Assembly: GCF_001592305.1 (NCBI RefSeq)
Contig: NZ_BCWR01000015.1
Span: 124,001-188,000, forward strand
Reading direction: 5' to 3'
From: Hydrogenophaga taeniospiralis CCUG 15921
GTDB taxonomy: Bacteria > Pseudomonadota > Gammaproteobacteria > Burkholderiales > Burkholderiaceae_C
Length of the DNA: 64,000 bases
A model generated the notes under the pieces. That model did no database searches. It was not told the DNA's origin and worked only from the letters and a program-made list of their open reading frames with translations. The translations under genes and the position numbers were made by a program. Below, one piece after another: positions 34,846 to 44,008 of this stretch; position 1 is the first letter of the stretch, and each line of letters begins with the position of its first letter.

Positions 34846-35430
34846 ATGTCTTCCCAGGATAACGATCAGGATGCCCTCGTGGTGGCTGCGGTGCTGATTG
34901 CCGCGATTGTGCTGGTGCTGGGCGTGGCGGTCGGGGTGGCCATGGGCCAGGTGCGCGGTGCCAGCGCAGCCACCGTGGCGGAGGAGGGTGCGGCAACGCC
35001 GGTCGCATCGTCCGCAGCGGCGACCGCACCGGTTGCAGCCGCGCCGGCCGCTGTTACCCCACCTGCTCCTGAGCCCGCGCCCGTTGCACCCCGGCACGAC
35101 GACGCCAGCGTGGTGGTGGAAAACGGCGTGGTCAAGTTCTACTTTGCCTCCGGTCAGGCCGATCTGGCCCCGGGTGCGCTGGACGCGCTGGAAGACGCGA
35201 TCGCTGCCGCCAAGGCCGGCAAGCGCCTGGTGCTGTCGGGTTTCCACGATGCCACCGGCGACCCCGTCACGAACGCCGCCCTGGCCAAGCGGCGTGCGCT
35301 GGCGGTGCGCGACGCGCTGGTCGGCGCCGGGGTGTCCACGATGGCGCTGGAGCTCAAGAAACCCGAAGAAAGCACCGGTTCGGGCAACGACGCGGAAGCG
35401 CGCCGGGTGGAAGTGACGATCGTCGACTGA
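34846..35430 (+). CDS. Inner-membrane anchored OmpA-domain protein
   Basis: 194 residues. One N-terminal helix (ALVVAAVLIAAIVLVLGVAV, about 10-29) anchors it. An Ala/Pro-rich linker (AAAPAAVTPPAPEPAPVAP) follows, then an OmpA-type peptidoglycan-binding domain: VKFYFASGQADLAPGALDAL, SGFHDATGDPVTN, then NAALAKRRALAVRDAL. The usual NxxLAxxRA pattern is intact. Probably tethers the inner membrane to peptidoglycan. ATG at 34846 follows an ACGGAG element. Confidence 0.85.
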   Translation: MSSQDNDQDALVVAAVLIAAIVLVLGVAVGVAMGQVRGASAATVAEEGAATPVASSAAATAPVAAAPAAVTPPAPEPAPVAPRHDDASVVVENGVVKFYFASGQADLAPGALDALEDAIAAAKAGKRLVLSGFHDATGDPVTNAALAKRRALAVRDALVGAGVSTMALELKKPEESTGSGNDAEARRVEVTIVD

Positions 35431-35450
35431 ACATCGGCGGCCCGGTCACC

Positions 35451-35483
35451 AATCAAAAGCCCGGCAATGCCGGGCTTTTGATT
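35451..35483. terminator. Bidirectional terminator between the OmpA-domain gene and gloA
   Basis: Perfect 15-base arms: AATCAAAAGCCCGGC (35451-35465), loop AAT, GCCGGGCTTTTGATT (35469-35483). The A/T-rich stem bases supply U tracts on both strands. It serves two convergent genes. Confidence 0.92.
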
Positions 35484-35497
35484 TTCCGCTGTTCAAC

Positions 35498-35908
35498 TCA
35501 CCGCAGACCCTGGCCGCCGGCGTGTTCCGCCCGCTGGATCAGCTCGATCTTGTAGCCATCGGGGTCCGTCACGAAGGCGATGACGGTGCTGCCGCCCTTG
35601 ACCGGGCCGGCCTCGCGCGTCACGTTGCCGCCTGCGGCCTTGATCTTTTCGCAGGCCGCGTAGGCATCGGGCACGCCCAGGGCGATATGGCCGTACGCCG
35701 TGCCGAGCTCGTAGCTCTCAGTGCCCCAGTTGTAGGTGAGTTCGATCTCTGCCTGTGCCGGGTTGCCCTCGTAGCCCACGAAGGCCAGCGAGTATTGGTA
35801 CTCGGGGTTTTCCGAGGTGCGCAGCAATTGCATGCCGAGCACCTGGGTGTAGAAGTCGATCGAGCGCTGGAGGTTGCCCACGCGCAGCATGGTGTGGAGG
35901 AGTCGCAT
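35498..35908 (-). CDS. gloA: Lactoylglutathione lyase (glyoxalase I)
   Basis: 136 residues; isomerises the methylglyoxal-glutathione hemithioacetal. Metal ligands are visible as H5 ([12 protein letters not shown]), E56-type glutamate in [12 protein letters not shown]74-type in YGHIALGV, and E122-type in GYKIELIQR. The order [20 protein letters not shown] is diagnostic. Lies five bases from the thioesterase gene on the same strand, likely co-transcribed. Confidence 0.95.
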   Translation of the reverse strand: MRLLHTMLRVGNLQRSIDFYTQVLGMQLLRTSENPEYQYSLAFVGYEGNPAQAEIELTYNWGTESYELGTAYGHIALGVPDAYAACEKIKAAGGNVTREAGPVKGGSTVIAFVTDPDGYKIELIQRAEHAGGQGLR

Positions 35909-35913
35909 GCGGA

Positions 35914-36456
35914 CTATTTTGACGGCATTTCGAAAACCAGGCAGGTCGTCGTGGCATGGGCGTAGAGCGTGCCGTCCGGGCCGATCAGTTGCGCGTCGGC
36001 GGTGGCGAGCTGGCGCCCGCTGTGGATCACGCGGCCGATGGCGCGCACGCGGGGTACTTTGGGCGTGAGTGCGCGCACAATGTTCACGCTGAGCTCGGCC
36101 GTGGTGTAGCCGCGCCCGGCGGGCATCTTCGTGTGCACCGCGCAGCCCAGCGCCGAGTCGAGCAGGGTGGCGAACCAGCCGCCGTGCACCGTGCCCATGG
36201 GGTTGAAGTGCTGTGGGCCTGGCGTTCCCTGGAAGGTGGCACTGCCATCGCCGATGTCGATCACCAGGAAGTCCAGCGTCTTCGCGATGGCGGCGTAGGG
36301 GATGTCGCCGCGCAGCATGGCGCGCAGCATGTCGATGCCGCTCATGCCGGCCACCTGATCCGGGCGCGCCACGCCCGGACCCGGCCCGGCGTCCAGGCGC
36401 CGCAGCACCTCCTGTTCTTCGGCCAGCCAGGATTCCAGCATGTCGGGTCGGGTCAT
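35914..36456 (-). CDS. PaaI-family hotdog thioesterase
   Basis: 180-residue hotdog-fold acyl-CoA thioesterase-like protein. The active-site segment [21 protein letters not shown] (HGG with nearby Asp) and the strand [14 protein letters not shown] are family marks. Start at ATG 36456 ([14 protein letters not shown]), preceded by GAGGAGC. It is divergent from the marR gene, with two dyad elements between, so it is probably the repressor's target. Confidence 0.88.
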   Translation of the reverse strand: MTRPDMLESWLAEEQEVLRRLDAGPGPGVARPDQVAGMSGIDMLRAMLRGDIPYAAIAKTLDFLVIDIGDGSATFQGTPGPQHFNPMGTVHGGWFATLLDSALGCAVHTKMPAGRGYTTAELSVNIVRALTPKVPRVRAIGRVIHSGRQLATADAQLIGPDGTLYAHATTTCLVFEMPSK

Positions 36457-36474
36457 GGGTTGCTCCTCAAAAGG

Positions 36475-36502
36475 TTGTATATGCAATCATTGTAGATACA
36501 AT
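36475..36502. promoter_or_regulatory. Two dyad elements between the thioesterase and marR genes
   Basis: ATTGTA-GA-TACAAT at 36489-36502 is a perfect 6-base dyad whose last bases overlap the marR ATG (36501). An imperfect second dyad, TTGTATATGCAA, lies at 36475-36486. Such spaced palindromes in a divergent MarR region are typical operators, here expected to repress both directions. Confidence 0.65.
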
Positions 36503-36989
36503 GAATTCCATGACACCTGTCGCCACCGCGTCAAACCCTGCCGCCCCCGAGGTCAAGCCGCTGGGCTGCACCAACCTGAAGCTGCGCCAACTCACGCGCC
36601 GCGTCACGCAGCACTACGACCAGCACCTGGCGCTGGCTGGCCTCAGGATCACGCAGTACTCGCTGCTGGCCCATGTGGACAAGCTCGGGCCGCTGGCGCC
36701 GGGCGAACTCGCGCGCCGCATGGACATGGGCGCTTCCACGCTCACGCGCAACCTGCGTCCGCTGGTGGCCGCGGGCTGGGTGGAAATGGGCGAGGGCGCT
36801 GACGCGCGCAGCCGGCTGATCCGCATCACCGACACCGGGCGCGAGGTCCGCCGCCTGGCGCAGCGCCAGTGGAAGGCCGCCCAGCTGGCGCTGAATCAGA
36901 AGCTCGGCCCGGCCACCGTGGTCGCGCTGCACACCCTGCTGGACCAGGGACTGGCCGCGTTCCACGCCGAGCCCGCCGAAGAGCACTGA
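36501..36989 (+). CDS. MarR-family transcriptional regulator
   Basis: 162-residue winged-helix repressor. The DNA-binding core is ITQYSLLAHVDKLGPLAPGE to LARRMDMGASTLTRNLRPLV, with the wing GWVEMGEGADARSRLIRITD. Divergent from the thioesterase gene and probably autoregulated through the dyads at 36475-36502. Ligand unknown. Confidence 0.9.
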   Translation: MNSMTPVATASNPAAPEVKPLGCTNLKLRQLTRRVTQHYDQHLALAGLRITQYSLLAHVDKLGPLAPGELARRMDMGASTLTRNLRPLVAAGWVEMGEGADARSRLIRITDTGREVRRLAQRQWKAAQLALNQKLGPATVVALHTLLDQGLAAFHAEPAEEH

Positions 36990-37175
36990 AGGGGCTGGAC
37001 AGCTCTGAAATGGCACTTTGGTGCGAAACCGCACGGTTCGCGCCACGAGCCCGTTTTCTTTCGTGAATATCTCACCAGGAACCGCACCGTGCTTGAGGCA
37101 CAGTGCGGCCATGGCCTCGGTGCAATGAAGCCCATTCGCCCATCGCAGCCCCGTGCCGGATATTCTTTCCTTTCG

Positions 37176-40100
37176 ATGACCAAGCACCCCGTCACCACCG
37201 TCAACGCCCCCTCCGATGAATGGTCCCGCCTGCAGGCTTTGCGCTCGCTGGCCGAGCTGGACACTGCGTCGGACACCACACTCGATGATCTCGTGCGCAT
37301 GGCCGCGCGTGCCTTCCGTTGCCCGATCTCTGCCATCACGTTGGTGAGCGCCGACCGCCAGTGGCTCAAGGCCGCGTTCGGTCTGGAACTGCGCCAGACC
37401 ACCGACTTCCTGGTCTTCTGTGGCCAGACCATCCGGCACAACGGCGTGTTCGTGGTCTCCGACGCTTCACTGGACCCGGACTACGCCGAACACCCCCTGG
37501 TGACCGGGCACCACCGGGTGCGCTTCTACGCCGGCGTGCCGATCCGGGTCGACGCGCACGTGGTGGGTACCCTGTTCGTGGTTGATCGCCAGCCCCGCAC
37601 CCTGAACGCGGACGAGCGCACGCTGCTGGTGGATCTGGCGCAGGCGGTCGAACACCGCCTGGCCACCCTGCGCGAGCGCATGTACGCGCGCGAGCGCGAG
37701 AACGACTTTCGCGAACTGGCCGAGCAGATGCCGGGCATCGTCTACCGCGCCGCGCTCGATGAAGCCAGCTCCACGCTGTACGTCAGCTCGCGCATTCAGG
37801 AACTGGGCTACGTCGCCGAAGAGTGGATCGCCCGGCCCGACGCCTGGCTGCTGGCCCTGCACCCGGACGACCGCGAGCGGGTGCTGAGCGAACACGCTCG
37901 CGGTGTCGCGCGGGGCCAGCCGTTCGAGCTGCAGTACCGCTTGCGCGACGCCGCAGGCCGCTGGCGGCACATCGAAGACGCGATCCGCATCGTGCGGCCC
38001 TCGGGGGACGCAGGCGTTCCGCTGATCCAGGGCGTGATGCTCGATGTGACCAGCCGCGTGCAGGCGCAGGGTCTGGGGGATCTGCTGTTTGAGCACCTTC
38101 CCGATGGCGCGCTGCTGGTCGATGCGGGGCACCGGGTGCTGGACGCCAACCCGCAGGCGGAGCAACTGCTGGGCCTGTCGCGCAGCGCCTTGGTCCAGCG
38201 GCCCCTGGCCGAACTGTTCAATCTCACCGTGTCGGACGAAGCCGCGCGCCGTCTGCTGGTCGGCGACGCGCAGGGACTCGAATGGGACTACCAGCGCCCG
38301 GATGGGAGCCTGCGCTACCTGGAAGACACCGCACGCACGCTGGCCGATGGCCGGCAGATCCGCGTGCTGCGCGACGTGGGCCGCCAGCGCGAAGAATCGA
38401 ACCGGTTGCGGCGCCTTTCGCTGGCCGCCGAACAGGCGTCCGAGGCCATCGTCATCACCGATCTGGCGGCCAACATCGAATACGTCAACCAGGCTGCGGT
38501 CACGTCCTCGGGCTACTCGCGCGAGGAACTGATCGGGCGCAATTCGCGCATGTTGCAGTCGGGCCTCACGCCCATGACGCGCCACCGCAAGCTGTGGGCC
38601 ACACTCATCGCCGGCCGCTCCTGGCGGGGGTTCCTGAACAACCGGCGCAAGGACGGCAGCCTCTACATCGAGTTCGCCACCATCTCGCCGGTGCGCGCGC
38701 CCGACGGCCGGGTCACCCACTACCTGGCGGTGAAGGAAGACATCACCGAGAAGCGGCGCATGGGCGAGGACCTCAACCGCTACCGGCACCACCTGGAAGA
38801 ACTGGTGGCGCAGCGCACCGACGAGCTGGACCGGGCCCGGCGCGCGGCCGAGGCGGCGAGCACCGCCAAGAGCCAGTTCCTGGCCACCATGAGCCACGAG
38901 ATCCGCACCCCCATGAACGGGGTGATCGGCGTGGCCGACGTGCTGATGCGCTCCAGCCTGAACCCGCACCAGATGGAGCTCACCGGCACCATCCGCGAGT
39001 CGGCCTTCGCGCTGCTGTCCATCATCGACGACATCCTCAACTACTCCAAGATCGAGGCCGGCCGCATGGTGCTGGAGCAGGCCCCGATGAACCTGCTGCG
39101 TCTGGCCGAGGGGGCCTGCGACGTGGTGCACCCAATGGCGCTGGCGCAGGGTGTGCGGCTGCATGTCTTTGCCGACCCGGCCCTGCCCGCGGAACTGATC
39201 GGGGACGCGGCCCGGGTGCGCCAGGTCATCATCAACCTGGTGGGCAATGCCATCAAGTTCTCCGCCGGCCAGGACCGCCCGGGCCGGGTGGCGCTGCGCC
39301 TGCTGCCCCTGGCGGGCGGTGGCCTGCGGCTGGACGTGTCGGACAACGGCATCGGCATGTCGCCCGAGGTCCAGGCGCGCATCTTCCAGCCCTTCGAGCA
39401 GGGGGAAAGCTCCACGTCGCGCACCTACGGTGGCACCGGCCTGGGGCTGGTGATCTGCCAGCGCCTGGTGGACGCCATGGGCGGACGCATCCGGGTGGAG
39501 AGCACGCCCGGCGTGGGCAGCAGCTTCAGCGTGGAACTGCCCCTGCCCGCCCACGAGACCGATGGCCCGGCGCCCGTGCCGCACGATCTGGACGGGCTGG
39601 AATGCGTGCTGGTGCTCGACGACGAGGCGCTGGTACAGGACTGGGCCACCTACCTGAGCGCCGCGGGCGCGGTGGTCAGCCGGGGCGAGGCGCTGCCGGA
39701 AACGAGCACCCCGCTGGGTCTTGGCGCGGGCACCACGGTGCTCATCCTGTCGGTGGAGCGCCAGCGCCTGCTGCAGAGCCAGGGGAAGAGCCTGCCGCCG
39801 GGGCTGCGCACGGTGCTCGTGCGCCACGCCGAGCGGGGCGCGCCCCGCTTCGTGCAGCCCACCGTGGTGGAACTCGAAATCGGCGGCGTGCACCGCGACG
39901 AACTGCTGCTGGCCGTGGCCATGGCCGCCGGACGGGCCAGTGCCCTGCCCATGGATGCCGAACCGCCACAGAATGCCCAGGCGCCCGCCGTGCCCGACCC
40001 GGTGCAGGCGGCCGCGCAGGGGCGCCTGATCCTGGTGGCCGAAGACAATCCGATCAACCGCAAGGTGATCCGGCACCAGCTCGAATTGCTCGGGCTTGCG

Positions 40101-40808
40101 TCGGAGCAGGTGGCCAGCGGCCAGGAAGCGCTGGACTGCTGGCGCGCCGGTCCCGGGCGCTACGGGCTGCTGCTGACCGACCTGCACATGCCGGGCCTGG
40201 ACGGGTTTGCGCTCGCTGCGGCGATCCGGCGCGAAGAGCCCGCCGGCGAGCGCCTGCCGATCATCGCCTCCACGGCCAACGTGCTGGGGATGGACGCGGC
40301 CCGTTGCCGCGAGGCGGGCATGGATGCCTGCATGAGCAAGCCGGTGGCGCTGGACGCCCTGAACGACACCCTGCGGCATTGGCTGGGGCGCGGGAAAACC
40401 GGCGGCGGGCCGGCCGTCATCGCTCCACCCCCCCCGCCAGAAGATGCCGCGATGCCAGTCCCCAGGGGCGACGCGGCGCTGCACGAGTTCGACGGCAATG
40501 CGTTGACGCGCCTGGTGGGGCCGGACGAAGCCTTTCAGCAGGACCTGCGCCAGCGCTACCTCGACAGCCTGGACCAGGCCCTGGAGGACATCCACCGCGC
40601 CATCGCCGCCGAAGACTGGAACGCCGCCGGCCTGGTGGCCCACCGGCTCAGGACGTCGACCCTCGCCCTGGGCGCGGTCGGACTGGGACGGGTCTTCGAG
40701 GCCATGGAGACCGCCGGCCGCGAGAACGACGCCCAGGCCCTGCGCCAGCAGGCGCAGTGGCTGGTGCCGGCCGCTGACACGGCGCGCAGCCACCTGCGAG
40801 GGCTGTAG
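37176..40808 (+). CDS. Large hybrid sensor histidine kinase (GAF-PAS-HisKA-HATPase-REC-REC-HPt)
   Basis: 1210 residues, no membrane helix, so a cytoplasmic sensor. Order: GAF (about 20-165; [18 protein letters not shown], then [16 protein letters not shown]), three PAS-like domains (about 175-530), HisKA with phospho-His H574 in [13 protein letters not shown], and HATPase ([28 protein letters not shown]). A degenerate receiver follows (LDDEAL kept, but the phospho-Asp strand reads TTVLILSVE), then a normal receiver with D1002 in [12 protein letters not shown], then an HPt domain with H1156 in AHRLRTST. The complete phosphorelay is in one protein; no partner regulator is adjacent. ATG 37125 is an alternative start. 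Confidence 0.92.
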   Translation: MTKHPVTTVNAPSDEWSRLQALRSLAELDTASDTTLDDLVRMAARAFRCPISAITLVSADRQWLKAAFGLELRQTTDFLVFCGQTIRHNGVFVVSDASLDPDYAEHPLVTGHHRVRFYAGVPIRVDAHVVGTLFVVDRQPRTLNADERTLLVDLAQAVEHRLATLRERMYARERENDFRELAEQMPGIVYRAALDEASSTLYVSSRIQELGYVAEEWIARPDAWLLALHPDDRERVLSEHARGVARGQPFELQYRLRDAAGRWRHIEDAIRIVRPSGDAGVPLIQGVMLDVTSRVQAQGLGDLLFEHLPDGALLVDAGHRVLDANPQAEQLLGLSRSALVQRPLAELFNLTVSDEAARRLLVGDAQGLEWDYQRPDGSLRYLEDTARTLADGRQIRVLRDVGRQREESNRLRRLSLAAEQASEAIVITDLAANIEYVNQAAVTSSGYSREELIGRNSRMLQSGLTPMTRHRKLWATLIAGRSWRGFLNNRRKDGSLYIEFATISPVRAPDGRVTHYLAVKEDITEKRRMGEDLNRYRHHLEELVAQRTDELDRARRAAEAASTAKSQFLATMSHEIRTPMNGVIGVADVLMRSSLNPHQMELTGTIRESAFALLSIIDDILNYSKIEAGRMVLEQAPMNLLRLAEGACDVVHPMALAQGVRLHVFADPALPAELIGDAARVRQVIINLVGNAIKFSAGQDRPGRVALRLLPLAGGGLRLDVSDNGIGMSPEVQARIFQPFEQGESSTSRTYGGTGLGLVICQRLVDAMGGRIRVESTPGVGSSFSVELPLPAHETDGPAPVPHDLDGLECVLVLDDEALVQDWATYLSAAGAVVSRGEALPETSTPLGLGAGTTVLILSVERQRLLQSQGKSLPPGLRTVLVRHAERGAPRFVQPTVVELEIGGVHRDELLLAVAMAAGRASALPMDAEPPQNAQAPAVPDPVQAAAQGRLILVAEDNPINRKVIRHQLELLGLASEQVASGQEALDCWRAGPGRYGLLLTDLHMPGLDGFALAAAIRREEPAGERLPIIASTANVLGMDAARCREAGMDACMSKPVALDALNDTLRHWLGRGKTGGGPAVIAPPPPPEDAAMPVPRGDAALHEFDGNALTRLVGPDEAFQQDLRQRYLDSLDQALEDIHRAIAAEDWNAAGLVAHRLRTSTLALGAVGLGRVFEAMETAGRENDAQALRQQAQWLVPAADTARSHLRGL

Positions 40809-40868
40809 AGCCCCGGGTGCTCGAGCCCGGTCACGGCCGTGGCAGGTGGGCTGCGGCCGTCGGGCCGG

Positions 40869-41666
40869 TCACACCGGAACCGTGTAGTTCAGCGTCATGC
40901 GCCCGCCGTCCACCGTCACGATTTCACCCGTGACGTAGCTGGCCGCGTCGCTGGCGAGCCAGGCCACCACGTCGGCGATCTCCGACGGCTCGCCCAGGCG
41001 CTTCATGGGCGTGCGGCTCATGATCTTGTGCTTGGCCTCGTCGCTGGTGAGCACGGCGCGCGCCGCGAGTTCGGTGGCGATGGTGCCCGGGGCCACGGCG
41101 TTCACGCGGATGCCCCGTTCGGCCAGCGCCAGCGCCATCACACGCGTGAGCTGGTTGATGCCACCCTTGCTGACGTTGTAGCTGGCGATGTTGGGGATGG
41201 CCAGCACCCCGTTGACCGAGCTCATGTTGACGATGCAGCCGCCGCCGGTGGCCGCCATCTCGCGCGCCACCGCCTGGCCCATGAGGAAGGCGCCCTTGAG
41301 GTTGACGCGCAGCACGGCGTCGAAGTCCTCCTCGGTCACTTCCAGGAAGTCGGCCGCCTTGAAGATGCCGGCGTTGTTGACCAGCACATCGACGCGGCCG
41401 TGCCGGGCCAGAGTCTGCGCCACGCAGGCCTTCACCTCGTCGGCGCTGCCCACGTCGCAGTGCACATAGAGGGCGTCGAGCTGGTTCGCCAGCGCCTGGC
41501 CGCGCGGGTCGTCCACGTCGGCGATGACCACGTTGGCGCCTTCGCTGGCGAAGCGCCGGGCGCAGGCTTCACCAATGCCCTGCGCGCCACCGGTGACGAT
41601 GACGACGCGGCCCTGGTGGCCGAAGTGAACGGGATGGAGGGAGGTGGGCAGGGGCTGGGTGTTCAT
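40869..41666 (-). CDS. SDR-family oxidoreductase
   Basis: 265 residues, classical short-chain dehydrogenase. Contains the cofactor motif VVIVTGGAQGIGEACARRF (TGxxxGIG), ADVDD that favours NAD(H), NNAGIF, catalytic Ser in NMSSVNG, and YNVSKGG with the Tyr/Lys pair, then C-terminal YVTGEIVTVDGGRM. Substrate unknown. ATG 41666 is preferred over one 18 bases upstream. Confidence 0.92.
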   Translation of the reverse strand: MNTQPLPTSLHPVHFGHQGRVVIVTGGAQGIGEACARRFASEGANVVIADVDDPRGQALANQLDALYVHCDVGSADEVKACVAQTLARHGRVDVLVNNAGIFKAADFLEVTEEDFDAVLRVNLKGAFLMGQAVAREMAATGGGCIVNMSSVNGVLAIPNIASYNVSKGGINQLTRVMALALAERGIRVNAVAPGTIATELAARAVLTSDEAKHKIMSRTPMKRLGEPSEIADVVAWLASDAASYVTGEIVTVDGGRMTLNYTVPV

Positions 41667-41730
41667 GCCCTGCATGGTAGCCAATCGGAGGCCGCGGCCG
41701 GATGCGCGGAGCCTTGGGACGTGAGGCGGC

Positions 41731-42009
41731 TCAACCGACCTTCACGCCCTTCCAGAAGGCCACGCGCCCGCGGATGTGTTCCGCCTCGGGCTTGGGGTCC
41801 GGGTAGTACCAGGCCGCATCGGTGTTGAGTTCACCGTTGACCAGCAGCGAGTAGTAGTGCGCCTGGCCCTTCCAGGGGCAGCTGGTGCGGTGGTTGCTGA
41901 AGGTGACGAAGTCGCGGGTGAGCGCGCTCTCGGGGAAGTAGTGGTTGCCTTCCACCAGCACCGTGTCGTCGCTTTCGGCGATCACGGCGCCGTTCCAGGT
42001 GGCTTTCAT
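41731..42009 (-). CDS. DUF427 domain protein
   Basis: 92 residues with the DUF427 pattern: MKATWNGAVIAESDDTVLVE, GNHYFPESAL, TSCPWKGQAHYYSLLVNGE and AAWYYPDPKPEAEHIRGRVA with FWKGVKV at the end. Function unknown; the fold is a small beta barrel. It is the second gene after a 46-residue basic protein on the same strand. Confidence 0.9.
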   Translation of the reverse strand: MKATWNGAVIAESDDTVLVEGNHYFPESALTRDFVTFSNHRTSCPWKGQAHYYSLLVNGELNTDAAWYYPDPKPEAEHIRGRVAFWKGVKVG

Positions 42010-42025
42010 GCGGGGTCCGCCGGGT

Positions 42026-42166
42026 TCACTTGTTCTTGTCTTTGCCGCGCGGCAGCACCGCCGTGACCGGCGGGGTGGGGCGGTCCGACGTGGCCGGACC
42101 TTTGGGGGCCGAACTGTCCTTTTTCGGTTTCTTCGACATTTTTTCGTTGCGCTGTTCTTTGCCCAT
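42026..42166 (-). CDS. Small basic protein, 46 residues
   Basis: Starts MGKEQRNEKMSKKPKKDSSA, rich in Lys/Pro/Asp, and ends RGKDKNK. GGAGAG lies ten bases before the ATG. It ends 16 bases before the DUF427 gene on the same strand, so the two are probably co-transcribed. It looks like a natively unfolded protein. I do not know its family; similar short Lys-rich proteins recur in related bacteria, but that is memory, not shown here. Confidence 0.6.
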   Translation of the reverse strand: MGKEQRNEKMSKKPKKDSSAPKGPATSDRPTPPVTAVLPRGKDKNK

Positions 42167-42235
42167 GGTGCTCTCCGATGGCGGCCGCGGGGTGCGGCCG
42201 TTGGTGCGTCAATGGTAAGCGACAAGTGGCGCTGT

Positions 42236-42829
42236 TCAGGGCGCGGCGAGGCCCAGGAATTCGGTCAGGGCCTGGGTGTCGAGGGCGCCGGCTTTCGTCA
42301 CCGACTGGCCGCTGCGCGCGTGTTTCGCCACGATGAAGGGCACGGAGTCCGCGCCCAGGTTGTCGAGCAGCTGGGTGTTGGCCTTGATGCTGGCGAGCAC
42401 TTCGTCGGGCACGCTGGCCGAGGCCGACATGCCACCCTGGCCCGCGAGCACCGAAGTCTCGTGCGCCGTCATGGCTTCCACCGGGTTGGCCGCCTGCATC
42501 AGCGCGGCACCCTGCGGCGCGCTCTTGGGCCCCAGGATGGCCACCGGCAGCCAGACGAATTTCACCTTGCCTTGCAGGGGCAGGGAGGCGTTCCACAGGT
42601 GGCCGCAGTGCGGGCACTGCGGGTCGAACAGCACATAGACCGGGTTCGCGCTCATGAGTGCACCCACGGTGAACCCCTTGCCCTGCGCGGCCACGGCGTC
42701 GTAGGCCTGTGCGGGAGCGATCGCGGTGGCCGGGGTGGCCGTCTGGGTGGTGGCGTCTTCTTTGGAGCAGGCCGACAGCAGCAGGGCCATCGATGCGATC
42801 AGCGGGAGGGTCAGGTGCCTGATGTTCAT
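42236..42829 (-). CDS. DsbG/DsbC-like thioredoxin-fold lipoprotein
   Basis: 197 residues. Lipobox LLLSAC (C21). Thioredoxin fold with active site DPQCPHC (C72 and C75) and the cis-proline loop ADSVPFIVAK. It resembles the catalytic domain of DsbG/DsbC but lacks their N-terminal dimerisation domain. Probable periplasmic disulfide reductase or isomerase. Single gene. Confidence 0.85.
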   Translation of the reverse strand: MNIRHLTLPLIASMALLLSACSKEDATTQTATPATAIAPAQAYDAVAAQGKGFTVGALMSANPVYVLFDPQCPHCGHLWNASLPLQGKVKFVWLPVAILGPKSAPQGAALMQAANPVEAMTAHETSVLAGQGGMSASASVPDEVLASIKANTQLLDNLGADSVPFIVAKHARSGQSVTKAGALDTQALTEFLGLAAP

Positions 42830-42883
42830 GGGGTTGCGGGCAGGAGGCCGGAGGTGTTTGAAACCCCCGGATCATCGCAGACT

Positions 42884-42909
42884 GTGGAGGCCCACGGGAG
42901 GGCCTCCAC
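42884..42909. terminator. GC-rich hairpin behind the RcnB-like gene
   Basis: Perfect 10-base arms: GTGGAGGCCC (42884-42893), 6-base loop, GGGCCTCCAC (42900-42909), 11 bases past the stop of the minus-strand gene. There is no U tract, so it may be a weak terminator or an mRNA end stabiliser. Confidence 0.5.
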
Positions 42910-42920
42910 GGGGACGGGCA

Positions 42921-43406
42921 TCAATGGTTCAGGATGATGTGCGCGATCAGCCCGGTGGCCACGGCGATCAGCACGTAGTCCGTGCCCACCTGCACCCACT
43001 GGTGGCCGCGCGGGGGGGCGTACAGGTGGTGCACGCGGTGGTTGACCACCACGTATTGCCGGTGGCGGTATTCGCGCGGAATGTAGCGGCCGCGACGGAA
43101 TTCGGGTCCGCGCGCGCTGTAGTAGTAGCGGTGGCCGTCGCGGTAGTAGTGGTTGCGCGCATCGCGCCGGTCGTGCCGGCGCTCGAAACGCTCGTCGCGC
43201 CGCTCAAAGCGATCATCCCGCCGGTCGTCCCGTCGCTCAAAACGATCATCGCGGCGGTCGTCGCGCCGGTCGGCCTGGCGCTGGTGTTTCTGGATGAGTT
43301 CTTCGCGGTTGTTGCCACGGCGGTCGTCGTGCTGCGCGAAGGACGGGAGGGCACTGAGCCCCAGGGTGACGGCCAGGGCTGCGGCGACAAAGGTGCGGGT
43401 TTTCAT
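42921..43406 (-). CDS. RcnB-like periplasmic protein with Arg/Asp repeats
   Basis: 161 residues. Signal peptide MKTRTFVAAALAVTLGLSA with cleavage after PSFA. The middle (residues about 45-82) is a run of RRDDRFE-like repeats. The C-terminal domain (GRYIPREYRHRQYVVVNHRV, then GHQWVQVGTDYVLIAVATGL) matches the RcnB/Ni-Co homeostasis type fold. The metal role is inherited from the family name and not proven here. Confidence 0.85.
   Translation of the reverse strand: MKTRTFVAAALAVTLGLSALPSFAQHDDRRGNNREELIQKHQRQADRRDDRRDDRFERRDDRRDDRFERRDERFERRHDRRDARNHYYRDGHRYYYSARGPEFRRGRYIPREYRHRQYVVVNHRVHHLYAPPRGHQWVQVGTDYVLIAVATGLIAHIILNH
43150..43285. repeat. In-gene tandem repeats coding Arg/Asp/Glu-rich units
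   Basis: Repeated blocks of the kind CGCTCAAARCGATCATC and CGGCGGTCGTC encode the RRDDRFE units of the RcnB-like protein. Such tracts change copy number readily, so length may vary between strains. Confidence 0.6.
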
Positions 43407-43528
43407 GGAAACACTCCAGTGGTTGTGGGGTGTCTGCATGGTGCGCGCCGCTTGTGTCGTGGCTGTAAACCTTTGTGTTGGGGGGTGCAAAGCCACGTAG
43501 CCAGGTGTGTGCGCCTTTTCTGGCGATC

Positions 43529-44008
43529 TCAGCCCAGCTGGGCGGCTTCCTTGGCCCGCATCTTGGCGGCGATGTATTCGCCGTGGGTCACGTGCAGCAG
43601 GCCGGCGACCTTGCTGATGACGTGGTTCTCGTGCGCGTCCAGGTGGGCGTCGGCGTACGCCACCTGCCACATTGCTTCCACCACCCGCACCTTCTGTTCC
43701 TGCGTGAAGTGTTCGTTCATCTGGCCCGTGAAGCGCTGGTAGTCGTAGGCGCTGCGCGCGGTGTCGTGGGCCAGCTCCAGCAGCCGCTGCAACTCGTCCT
43801 CGCTCAGCGCGAACTTGCCGCGCAGCGCGTGCAGCACCGCGTCGCGCTCGCTGTCGGCCATCGTGGGTTCGGCGCGCATCACTTCCACCAGCAGCACAGC
43901 CGTGGCCAGTTGCAACGTGTGCTCCTGCTCGGGGCGCGACTGACCATCGGCCGGGGCGGCGAGGCTGGCGCTGAGGTTGTCAAACAGGTCTTTGAGGGTT
44001 CTGAGCAT
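43529..44008 (-). CDS. TerB-like protein (tellurite resistance family)
   Basis: 159-residue all-helical protein of the TerB family: LATAVLLVEVMRAEPTMADS, ALSEDELQRLLELAHDTARS and VAYADAHLDAHENHVISKVA, where the acidic D/E residues form the usual metal-binding region. Role in tellurite tolerance is not implied. Its first 29 bases overlap the end of the DUF938 gene. Confidence 0.88.
   Translation of the reverse strand: MLRTLKDLFDNLSASLAAPADGQSRPEQEHTLQLATAVLLVEVMRAEPTMADSERDAVLHALRGKFALSEDELQRLLELAHDTARSAYDYQRFTGQMNEHFTQEQKVRVVEAMWQVAYADAHLDAHENHVISKVAGLLHVTHGEYIAAKMRAKEAAQLG

Noticed and set aside
37005-37025. TGGCAC followed by GTGCG before the hybrid kinase, like a sigma-54 promoter
   Set aside because: The spacing between GG and GC is one base short of the required -24/-12 distance.
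43150-43285. CRISPR-like array
   Set aside because: The repeats are coding, irregular and without unique spacers; they encode Arg/Asp-rich units of an RcnB-like protein.
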